From Pisolithus tinctorius (taxonomy: Eukaryota; Basidiomycota; Agaricomycetes; Boletales; Pisolithaceae): a DNA stretch of 64,000 nucleotides. Positions within the stretch are counted from its first letter, which is position 1; the number at the start of each line of letters is the position of its first letter. The DNA lies in NCBI GenBank assembly GCA_024663395.1, contig JANFAH010000004.1, positions 3,658,001 to 3,722,000 on the forward strand, read 5' to 3'. Positions 1 through 8,857 of the stretch are shown here, one piece after another. Below the pieces are notes generated by a model that saw only the letters and a program-made list of their open reading frames with translations, ran no database searches and was not told where the DNA came from. A program made the translations under genes and the position numbers.

Positions 1-912
1 ATGAAGCAGTTCGGGCCATGGACACATAACTCTCCATGTGGGTTTGGCTTATTGTTAGACAGCTAATTCATCGCTGGAAGGTCGATGAGTTTGACTTCGA
101 GAATTGGTTGAGGCAGGCCGATCACCCTGCCACCAGTTGGGTCTCCCTGTGAAGTGCGTGTGCAAACTCCACAATTCTCTGTCATGCCATAACTGCCCAG
201 AGTCATTAATGGAACATAATCAAGCAATCCCGTGACCTCGCTTACCCTGGACGAAAATTAGTGAGGGAAGGAAAAGAAGTAGGTTCGTCGCACCTTCTGT
301 AATACCACAACCGAAAGCGATCTTGAGGAAATCAACCACTTCACCGCTAATGGGAGTGGAACTGGTGACCATCAGCAAAATGTTCCCTCCAAGTGCAGCG
401 CGAATCTGGAAGCCAAGCAGAGTGAGCCAATCGAGTACTGCATCAAGAAGCCTGCCATGAACCTTGCGGAACACCAATGCATCCCATATGATGTGGGCAG
501 TTACCCCAGTCTTGTGAAGTTGATCTAGTTTTGTCTGCACTGCTGTTTGGAAAATAGCACCCTTCACACCCAGCACATTACCAGCGGACATGGCAGCTTG
601 GTATACCCTATTCAGCACTCATGGTACCGATGGGAAAAAGTGAGGTTTCAAGGTGTCATCCATCAAGCGCAAGGGGTCGCCAGTGGAGTACCCAATACAT
701 CCACCCATGGTGATTACCATCAATTTGCAAATCTGCTGCACACTCAAATCATAGAGATATGTTATTAGACTTCAATAGAATCCCACGAACCTCATAAATG
801 TGTGCCAGTGGCAAGTATGACATGAGACAGCAGCCCAGGGGAAAGCTGGTACCAAAGGTGTTAGCATATGCCACACTCGCGAGATTCATGTGGGTGATGA
901 TTGCTCCTGTGA
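1..912 (-). pseudogene. long-chain fatty-acid--CoA ligase (acyl-CoA synthetase), broken and cut by the window edge
   Basis: Minus-strand translation gives a run of segments in the right order for a eukaryotic long-chain acyl-CoA synthetase, the ATP-dependent enzyme that activates fatty acids to acyl-CoA. From right to left: a threonine-containing stretch with SYLPLAHIYE (about 800-910), GGCIGYSTGDPLRL (about 665-715), the WDALVFRKV and PISGEVVDFLKIAFGC region (about 290-490), then SYGMTENCGVCTR and GLPQPILEVKLIDLPAMN (about 60-215), ending in PNPHGELCVHGPNC at the window edge. An in-frame TGA (minus strand, complement of 619-621) replaces an expected arginine before VLNRVYQAAM, and the frame is lost near 220-245 and again at a stop near 65. 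One phase-compatible intron is visible around 730-790. The N-terminal half is missing to the right of 912. The family call is secure; the copy is not functional. Confidence 0.88.
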
Positions 913-1239
913 AAAGATAAGTTAAGAACCACTGGTGTCATGAACGGTATTCCACCTTTTGGCAAGTTTGTTGTTCCCTATCGTCCAGAATGAATGAAGC
1001 AGCCAATCAAGAGTGCAATTAGGAACGTACCGAGGTGTAGCACAAAGAAGTGACCTGATCAGGAGACACCGGAAGAGGTTCAATGAGGTTTTCCTCGCCA
1101 TACGTCTCAACTGTACAACCGAAGGTCAGTGTGCAGGCCTGCCTCTCGAAAAAAAAACAATCACAAGTCAATTTTGTGACCATATACCGACTGTCTCCAT
1201 GTCTGTTGCCTTGAGTGTGAAAACCGTGAAGACCTACTA

Positions 1240-1645
1240 CATGATATGGGCAACAGATGTCAGCCAACGGTTTCACGAGTAGGTCGAGGAGGTTTGGGTG
1301 CATGAGCACCAGCTCACAGAAACAGGCAACAGATGTAGGCCAACTGTTTCAACGAGCTGAGAAATCATGAACACTTACTCCGTGATATGGGTGACAGATG
1401 TCGGCCAACGAAGGCTCAGCGAAATGGGTGACAGATGTCAGCCAACGGTTTCATGAGCAGGTCAAGGAGGTTTGGGTGCATGAGCACCAGCTCACAGAAA
1501 TGGGCAACAGATGTAGGCCAACTGTTTCAACGAGCTGAGAAATTGTGAACACTTACTCCATGATATGGGCGACAGATGTCGGCCAATGGTATCACAAGTA
1601 AGGTTCAGTGAAATGGGCGACAGATGTCAGCCAGCAGTTTCAACG
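1240..1645. repeat. 178-bp tandem repeat, about two copies plus subrepeats
   Basis: The stretch around 1291-1300 (ggtttgggtgcatgagcacc) recurs at 1469, a period of 178 bp. Each unit holds internal subrepeats built on the phrase gacagatgt-c/a-ggccaac, which occurs at least seven times between 1255 and 1630. No credible coding frame runs through it. The rest of 913-1798 shows no gene I can support. Confidence 0.85.
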
Positions 1646-1852
1646 ATCCTGCAGAGTTAGTATTAGAAGCTGCTGAGATTTGAACATGCATGATGTACTG
1701 TGGTCGGTTACATTGTGTGGACCTGTTTTCACATCAACAACAATTTTCTTGTTGCAAGTTAGCATGTCACACGTCAACATTTTGTTAAGGAACTATCCAT
1801 GGCCAGAACAAGGCAGAACACAAAGAAAACCATGTCCGGTATTGTGCCACGA

Positions 1853-3704
1853 TGTGAGTCAAAGTGTGGAAAGGTGGTGAAAACCAACCAAAACCAACAC
1901 AAAAGACAAATATGAGTGAGTGGTGGTGTGCCTCCACGGAACCTGGAGTGCAGAAACCTAAATGTGGGGGGGAACTTCAAGTGGAGGTGCTCCTGGCGCA
2001 AGTTGTCGACGAGTTACGCAGGAGAAGACAAATGGATGATGATTGGGAAGGGGATGCTGAACAGAGTGAAGGTGTTCAGCCGAAAGTACTTGGGGGTAAT
2101 GGACTTTTGATAGAATATGCTCCTGGCGCAAGTCGATGACGAGTTATGCAGGAGTGGATGGATGACTAAGACTGCTGACTAAGAAGAAGCTTCAGATGAA
2201 TGATGGAGGCAGATAGACTCTTCCAAATGAGCCTCAACTACCAAGTATATGAATGATGACAGATAGACCCCTTTGTGGAGCCTCAACTGTCGATGACGAG
2301 ATAGGCACTTGAACTGACTGCTGGATGACTTCTGAATTGCTTCTTGATTGATTGTGGGTAGCTAAGTACATGGGGGTTTATATACTGTGGGGGGAGCACA
2401 GATTGTGACAAACAAGGCACAAACACTTGGTAAGTAATGAGTAAGGACTGAGTAATCATGATGAGTAAGCGAGAAATGCAAAGTAAGCAAGCAAAGAGGA
2501 TGGGTAAGTATTGGCAATGAACAAGTCAAGGATAGTCAAAATATCACAGAATGAGTCAAATGGAGTCAGAAACTGAGTAAGTGCACTGATATCACATTAG
2601 GGGGTGGCGATGCAAGTTAGATCTCGGCGGAGACATCTCTAGATCCAAAGATGGCATGACAGATGGATGGTGTTTCCAGACAAGGAAGTATTAATTCCAG
2701 AACTGAAGGGCATGAGTCAGGCGTCAAAGGGGGCTAGGGTGTTGGGGGTCTGTGGGGCAATGAGAGCATACACGATCGTGTCTCCCACCCTTCCATCCTC
2801 TCAGCGAAGTTAACAAAAACTTCATGAATGGGGTTCTGATGGAGGAGGAGGAGAAGGGGGGACATCTTCTGCTGGATCTTGCAGTAAGAAGGCAAGATGC
2901 ATGTCATACTCGTCATGAATGCGATCAGGGAGGCTGGAGGACAGTAGACCATACTGCAGCTGTTGCAATGCGGGAAGAATGATGGACGAGATTGGAATAA
3001 AGATGGTGCAGGGAGCAGGGAGGAATGATCCATATGCTTCATCAAGAGGGGAGACTGAAACGACCACATAAGACCTTTCTAACCGAGTGACAGACCTGAG
3101 GCGACCAAAGAACATCCTTCTGGAAGTCATACTGACAAGGAGAACACGCTGTCCAAGCTGCATGGGATGGGATGGGGCTGACAATGATGGGATGAACCAG
3201 GGGGCTTCAGGACAGAAGCTGGTGGGAACGCCTGGCAGATATACGTAGCCATTGTCTCTGGCAAATGAGACAAGCGAGATGACTGACGAAGAGGTGGCCA
3301 TGATTGATGGACTTAGTGAAATGAGCATCTGATGGATGGAGTGCTGTAGAAATGCGTAGGGTGCGAGGATCCTCTCCAAACTTGGAAGGAAGAATCGTGG
3401 GGCTGAGCACTTTAAGCGAGCATGCGAACCGAGTTGATATCTTTGGAAACGGCAGAGACACGATGAAAACCGGAATGCCATACACGGGCGCTAAAAACCT
3501 TTAATGCGCGCTTAACTTGCTTCCTCTTTTCTCTTTAGCACTGACGACTCGTTCTTGTGCGAAGGATGACTGTTCACGTCCAACAGTCTTTCTTCACATG
3601 AGGCCTTTAGTCTTCATCTGCATGCTTGGGCATTGTGCGCAACTCGTCAATGAGTTAGGCAGAGTCAGCTGTAACCATGTCCACAACACCTTTGGTGTGT
3701 GACA
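1853..3704 (-). repeat. 1.85-kb solo LTR, copy 1 (TSD ACGA)
   Basis: Begins TGTGAGTCAAAG and ends GGTGTGTGACA, that is 5'-TG...CA-3', and is flanked by ACGA at 1849-1852 and 3705-3708. The same unit is present at 5574-7417 and 17424-19280 with different 4-bp duplications, so it is a mobile unit with defined ends and no internal retrotransposon sequence: a solo LTR or an LTR-like non-autonomous element. A TATATAAA box lies on the minus strand near 2377-2386, the basis for the tentative strand. Inside, a segment of about 35 bp (ctcctggcgcaagt...gagttacgcaggag) occurs twice, at about 1989 and 2120. A minus-strand reading frame of 219 codons (2822-3481) is described separately. Confidence 0.85.
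2822..3481 (-). CDS. 219-codon reading frame inside solo LTR copy 1, unknown product
   Basis: Opens with ATG at 3481 and runs to a stop at 2822-2824. The same frame is open for its whole length in the other two LTR copies, although there the ATG reads ACG. The product is rich in Ser, Pro and Leu, with phrases such as VYLPGVPTSF, HPMQLGQRVLLVSMTSRR, VVVSVSPLDEAYGSFLPAP and DRIHDEYDMHLAFLLQDPAED. I recognise no domain. It lies upstream of the minus-strand TATA box, so if that box is the LTR promoter the frame sits in U3. It may be a captured gene fragment, or a frame kept open by chance in young repeats. Confidence 0.4.
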   Translation of the reverse strand: MAFRFSSCLCRFQRYQLGSHARLKCSAPRFFLPSLERILAPYAFLQHSIHQMLISLSPSIMATSSSVISLVSFARDNGYVYLPGVPTSFCPEAPWFIPSLSAPSHPMQLGQRVLLVSMTSRRMFFGRLRSVTRLERSYVVVSVSPLDEAYGSFLPAPCTIFIPISSIILPALQQLQYGLLSSSLPDRIHDEYDMHLAFLLQDPAEDVPPSPPPPSEPHS

Positions 3705-5399
3705 ACGAGTGCAAATCATTCGTGCTGCTCGCACCACCCCCATCCGATGCGCATCCGTGCAGTCCACCTCAAAGGCTTCAACACTGAGTTCATTGACATC
3801 CATTCCATCCTCTCGGGGACAGTCCCCTCTGGCTGAGGAGTGGCATAACCGGGTATGTACTATAGGTCCATCCTCCTATCACCGCTAACACAATAAGTAG
3901 TATTGCTACCTTTGCCACAATGGAGCTAAATACTTATTCAAGTGCTATTCCTGCCCTTGCATCGTGTGCGACCCCTGCTTAGGATTAGTGCAGTGGCTCA
4001 CAGACAAGGCCCATGCCAAGGACATAGACTTCCAGTGTCCTGGTTGCCATGAACTTGAAGAGGGTGGTGCGAAGCGCAAAGAGCTACACCTGTACTTTGT
4101 GAGTTATTCATTGTTCACAATCTGAATAGAGCTGACGTGAGTCCAAGCCATTCACGCGCACAGTACTCAGGAAGAGAATTCCCATGTTGGATAAGCCAGT
4201 CATCATCTCGGGGATTTGTGAAAGGGCATCTAAGTCTCAAGTGTGTGCCGAGTCCACCCTTATTCTTGAGCTCGTCTGCACAGGAGTGGAAATTCAAGGT
4301 TTGTTGCCATCGCTCCTCAACATGACCATCGAGGAATATCACATAAGCAACTCCCTTCTGTATCAAAAAATAATCTTTGATTTTGGTACAGATCGAAAGT
4401 TTAGTCGGTGGAGTACAAGGATCAAAAAACTGGGTGAAAAGTTGGGCACGTATGCCTTCAAGTGCAAGATCATATTTGTTACTGTTCATAGCGAAGTCAC
4501 CCGCGGTGACCTGTTTGCAGGGAAGGGCGAGAGTGGTGAGGATGTTGCAATGGAGGTTGGTGAGGTATGTGACTGACATGAGGAGGTTACTCTCTCTCAT
4601 CTGTTTCAGTTCATGAAATGCCTGTTCACTTCTCCCCTGCAAAACATGGTCTACGGTTCTACACTGTTTATGTTGACTTGTGGCCCCGTGGTTTCCTTTG
4701 AATAATCATTAGCGGTGTTGAAGCAATCTATCGCGCAGTCAGTTATTAATGATTGATCTATAAAGAACCTTACTAACTGTTGCCAAGACTCTGGCCAGAG
4801 TATATGGTCGCATTCACTGCCAAGGATTTCCTCAACATGGTCATCAAAATTTTCATCGTGTTGTATGGTGTCAAAGTCTTGATTGAAGGACATGCTCTGG
4901 AGAACGTTATCCATGACCTACTCAACGTCTCACTCGAACTTTGGATGCACACTGATGTGATGCTCTTTCATCTTTCAGGCCTAGGATTGCCAAGGGCACC
5001 ATGGTTACTTAGCCCTGCCCCACTCACTGCTGCCCCTCTCCTCGCCATATACAGGTACTCATGGTACCACAGCCATTGGTGCCCATGGGGCACATCTCTA
5101 TCCATGGGGTGCCTGAAATGTGGTGCCATCCGTCCATGGGCATGATCAAAGCTGGACCCTCATCCACCAAGTGGTTATCACCTGAAGACTCGAGTGTCCA
5201 CATGCCGCAAGTGCGCCTTTGAAGTGCATACTCAGCCTCTACTGGTTGAATACGACGTGCTCCATGGTGACCCTACATCTGGGTGGCTCAAATACACTGT
5301 TTGCACTGCAGTGCCACTGTGATTTCGTGCGTTTGTCTGTCATTTATATGCTTGATACTTCCAAAGTAATGTAATACTGTGTCTGCATGCAATCTCACT

Positions 5400-5573
5400 T
5401 TATTGGTTTGACAACTTGGTGTGAGTAAACAAGGTGACAATGTCGTGTACTAAATATCAGTGCTGGTAAACTTCGAGTACTGAAAGTCAGTGCCTAAAAA
5501 AATGTGGTACTGAAAATCAGTGCCAACAAACTCGGGGCACTGGTTTTCAGTGTTGCAAAATATGTGGTACCGG
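5400..5573. repeat. short ~30-bp AT-rich repeats, left part (interrupted by LTR copy 2)
   Basis: Built from repeats of the kind tactgaaaatcagtgcc, about 30 bp apart. The array is cut at 5570-5573 (CCGG) by solo LTR copy 2 and resumes at 7418. No gene is seen between the end of the zinc-finger pseudogene (about 5336) and here. Confidence 0.75.
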
Positions 5574-7417
5574 TGTGGGTCAAAGTGTGGAAAGGTGGTG
5601 AAAACCAACCAAAACCAACACAAAAGACAAATGTAGAGCGAGTGGTGGTGTGCCTCTGTGGAACCTGGAGTGCAGAAACCTAAATGTGGGGGGGAACTTC
5701 AAGTAGAGGTGCTCCTAGTGTGAGTCGACGATGAGTTATGCAGGAGTAGATGAATGGATGATGACTGAGGAGGGGATGCTGAACAGAGTGAAGGTGTTCA
5801 GCCAAAAGGACTTCTTGGAATAATGGACTTTGATAAGACGTGCTCCTGGCGCAAGTTGTTGACGAGTTACGCAGGAGTGGAGGGATGACTAAGACTGCTG
5901 ACTAAGAGGAAGCTTCAGATGAATGATGGAGGCAGATAGACTCTTCTGAATGAGCCTCAACTACCAAGTATACGAATGATGACAGATAGACCCCTTCGTG
6001 GAGCCTCAACCGTCGACGACGAGATATGCACTGAACTGACTGCTGAGTGACTTCTTAATTGCTTTTTTGTAGCTAAGTACATGGGGGTTTATATACTGTG
6101 GGGGGGAGCATAGCTTGTGACAAACAAGGCACAAACACTTGGTAAGTAATGAGTAAGGACTGAGTAAATCATGGTGAGTAAGCGAGAAATGATAAGTAAG
6201 CAAGCACAGAGGATTGGTAAGTATTGGCAATAAACGAGTCAAGGATAGTCAAAAATATCACAGAATGAGTCAAATAGAGTCAGAAACTGAGTAAGCACAC
6301 TGATATCACATTAGGGGGTGGTGATGCAAGTCAGATCTTGGCAGAGACATCTCTAGATCCAAAGATGGCATGGCAGATGGACGGTGTTTCCAGATAGGGA
6401 AGTATTAATTCCAGAATTGAAGGGCATGAGTCAGGTGTCAAAGAGGGCTAGGGCATTGGGGGTCTGGGGCAATGGGAAGCATACACGATCATGTCTCCCA
6501 CCCTTTCATCCTCTCAGCGAAGTTAACAAAAACTTCATGAATGGGGCTCTGATGGAGGAGGAGGAGAAGGGGGGATGTCTTCTGCTGGATCTTGCAGTAG
6601 GAAGGCAAGATGCACGTCATACTCGTCATGAATGCGATCAGGGAGGCTGGAGGACAGTAGATTATACTGCAGCTGTTGCAATGCAGGAAGAATGATGGAT
6701 GAGACTGGAATAAAGACAGTGCAGGGAGCAGGGAGGAATGATCCATATGCTTCATCAAGAGGGGAGACTGAAACGACCACATAAGACCTTTCTAACCAAG
6801 TGACAGACCTGAGGTGACCAAAGAATGTCCTTCTGGAAGTCATACTGACAAGGAGAACACGCTGACCAAGCTGCATGGGATGGGACAGGGCTGACAATGA
6901 TGGGATGAACCAGGGGGCTTCAGGATGGAAGCTGGTGGGAACGCCTGGCAGATATACGTAGCCATTGTCTCTGGCAAATGAGACAAGCGAGATGATCGAT
7001 GAAGAGGTGGCCATGATTGATGGACTTAGTGAAATGAGCATCTGATGGATGGAGTGCTGTAGAAACATGTAGGGTGCGAGGATCCTCTCCAAATTTGGAA
7101 GGAAGAATCGTGGGGCTGAGCACTTTAAGCGAGTGTGGGAATGGAGTCGACATCTTTGGAAATAGTGGAGATATGACGAAAACCAGAATGCCGTACATGG
7201 GTGCTAAAAACTTTTAATGCGCACTTAACTCGCTTCCTCTTTTCTCTTTAGCACTGACAACTCGATCTTGTGTGAAGGATGACTGTTCACATCCAACAGT
7301 CTTTCTACGCATGAGGCCTTTAGTCTTCATCTGCATGCTTGGGCATTGTGCGCAACTCGTCAATGAGTTAGGCAGAGTCAGCTGTAACCATGTCCACAAC
7401 ACCTTTGGTGTGTGACA
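5574..7417 (-). repeat. 1.84-kb solo LTR, copy 2 (TSD CCGG)
   Basis: Second copy of the element at 1853-3704, beginning TGTGGGTCAAAG and ending GGTGTGTGACA, flanked by CCGG at 5570-5573 and 7418-7421. The conserved minus-strand reading frame (6535-7092 and upstream) is again open. It is inserted into a short-repeat array and breaks no visible gene. Confidence 0.85.
6535..7092 (-). CDS. conserved LTR reading frame, copy 2
   Basis: Same frame as 2822-3481, with the same stop and the same C-terminal PPSPPPPSEPHS. The upstream part stays open but lacks the ATG present in copy 1. Substitutions relative to the other copies are scattered and include several V/I and R/W or R/H changes from CpG transitions. 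Product unknown. Confidence 0.3.
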   Translation of the reverse strand: MERILAPYMFLQHSIHQMLISLSPSIMATSSSIISLVSFARDNGYVYLPGVPTSFHPEAPWFIPSLSALSHPMQLGQRVLLVSMTSRRTFFGHLRSVTWLERSYVVVSVSPLDEAYGSFLPAPCTVFIPVSSIILPALQQLQYNLLSSSLPDRIHDEYDVHLAFLLQDPAEDIPPSPPPPSEPHS

Positions 7418-7600
7418 CCGGGAATCAGTGCCAGCAACTGAAATTTAGTGCTCCAAAAAATGCACACTGAAAATCAGTCCCACGAAGACAACACTGAAAA
7501 GAAGTGCCCACTAGATCAGTGCCAGTGGTACTGATTTTGCTCAAATCAGTACCACTGGCACTGATATTCAGTGCGTTTACTTCCCACAGTGGCACCTGGT
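7418..7600. repeat. right part of the ~30-bp repeat array with a perfect palindrome
   Basis: Continues the aatcagtgcc repeats. At 7515-7537 and 7543-7565 there are two perfectly complementary 23-base arms around a 5-base spacer, a strong hairpin. Confidence 0.8.
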
Positions 7601-8857
7601 AGACTAGCAGTCCAAGAACTCCATCCCCCTTTTGCATTATCTTCAGCGCCATGTCTCTAGACTCGTGAGTATCTGTAAAAGGTGGGATGTCACGCATGGC
7701 ATGTTTGAGAACCTCAAGACCCTGTTGCAACATCCTCCCAACTTCCTTCCGAAGCTCTTTACTGCTTTCCAAATTGCATCATCCATCCCATCCATGAACC
7801 TTTTCACATTTGTCTCCATCTCACCATGCTAGTCGCTGTCTGTCAACTCGGACAGATAACACCATCTCCAAACCTTTGCAATTAGCCATACATTGATGAT
7901 TTGGATTTCTAATCTGATACATGCATCTTCCATCTAGTCAACTATTCAGGTGAATGTGGTGATTAGACGTTCATGAGTATGCCAGGATGATGAGAAGGAG
8001 GAAGGTGTTGAGGAGGTGAGTGTGCACTTGAGATATTTGAGAGCCAAAGAACAGTCACAGAGGGTGTAGTGGAGGGTATTGTATCTATGTTTCACCTCGT
8101 TCAAGGAGAGGAGGCGAGAGGTGATATGGAGGCATGTCAGTTGAGGATTCCAGAGTTTGAGTACATGGAGAAGTGGGTTTGTGGGTGGTGTGGGGTTGTC
8201 ATGCTGAGAACTAGTAGTAAGAGGATCTTCAGTCGGTTTGTGTGCAATCAGTATAGACGGCAATGGGACATCTATGGATTCCCTTGATGGGCGTTGGAGG
8301 TATGCAGCATGGGCTGGGGCTCGAGTACAGATATGGTTGGTGATTCCGCCTGCTTCGGAGAGGGCAGCCGACCTGCAGCGAACAAAGACGGGGACACCAG
8401 ACATTGGTCGCCCTGAATGATGGATTCTGCCTGCCTGGCAGGTTGTTTGGGAGCATCTGATATACTTAGAGGGGTACCATCTGCTGCACTACGGTAAACC
8501 TTCACGGCCAAAGCATGACAAAACTAGCTTACATGCACCTTGAATGGGTTATGGTTTGTAATTTCCTTCGAGGTGCATAATGTAGGTACTATGCACCTCG
8601 TCGCCGCTCGGTGGCAGGTTGTTTGACAATTTGGCCCATGAACGAATACTAACATCTTCCTCTCCTTTACCTTAAGAGCATCTTGACGGGTTGAGAGAAT
8701 TTCCTAGGGAAAGATGTGAGTGGAGTTATTTGGGTTTAAATTGGTTTATATGAGACTCAGTTGGCACCCAGATGATGTGTTGTTAGCTCAGTGAATACTA
8801 TAGGTCAGGTAAAAAATGCACACTTTACAAGACTCTACAATGCTGTGTTTTGAAGTA
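7601..8857. other. 1.26 kb without a recognisable gene; small hairpin
   Basis: Frames in this interval (for example minus 7425-7772, minus 7946-8404 and plus 8069-8287) give no known motif and overlap each other. An 11-base inverted repeat, cgaggtgcata (8569-8579) with its complement at 8590-8600 around a 10-base loop, is the only clear structure. Confidence 0.5.

Larger units (their letters stand above)
1799..5336 (+). pseudogene. zinc-finger gene of a basidiomycete multicopy family, split by a solo LTR
   Basis: A start at 1799 opens MARTRQNTKKTMSGIVPR. Removing the solo LTR at 1853-3704 and one copy of its ACGA duplication restores the frame into VQIIRAARTTP. A probable intron at about 3851-3899 leads to YCYLCHNGAKYLFKCYSCPC...FQCPGCH (3900-4095), a cysteine/histidine-rich zinc-binding segment. 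Downstream, plus-strand frames give FDFGTDRKFSRW, KIIFVTVHSEVTRGDLFAG, GSTLFMLTCGPVV, VKVLIEGHALENVIHDLL, MHTDVMLFHL and CPWGTSLSMGCLKCGAIRPW up to about 5330, a layout I recall from uncharacterised, transposon-like multicopy proteins of Agaricomycetes. Stops include TGA near 4114, TAA near 4701 and TGA at 5143-5145. Function unknown. The long minus-strand reading frames in 4115-4914 are shadows. The family link is from memory. Confidence 0.65.

Noticed and set aside
4115..4914. Two long minus-strand reading frames (175 and 87 codons)
   Set aside because: The plus strand here carries recognisable motifs of the zinc-finger gene (FVTVHSEVTRGDLFAG, VLIEGHALENVIHDLL); the minus frames are its shadows.
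7946..8404. 152-codon minus frame
   Set aside because: No motif, overlaps competing frames on both strands, and amino-acid composition looks like translated non-coding sequence.
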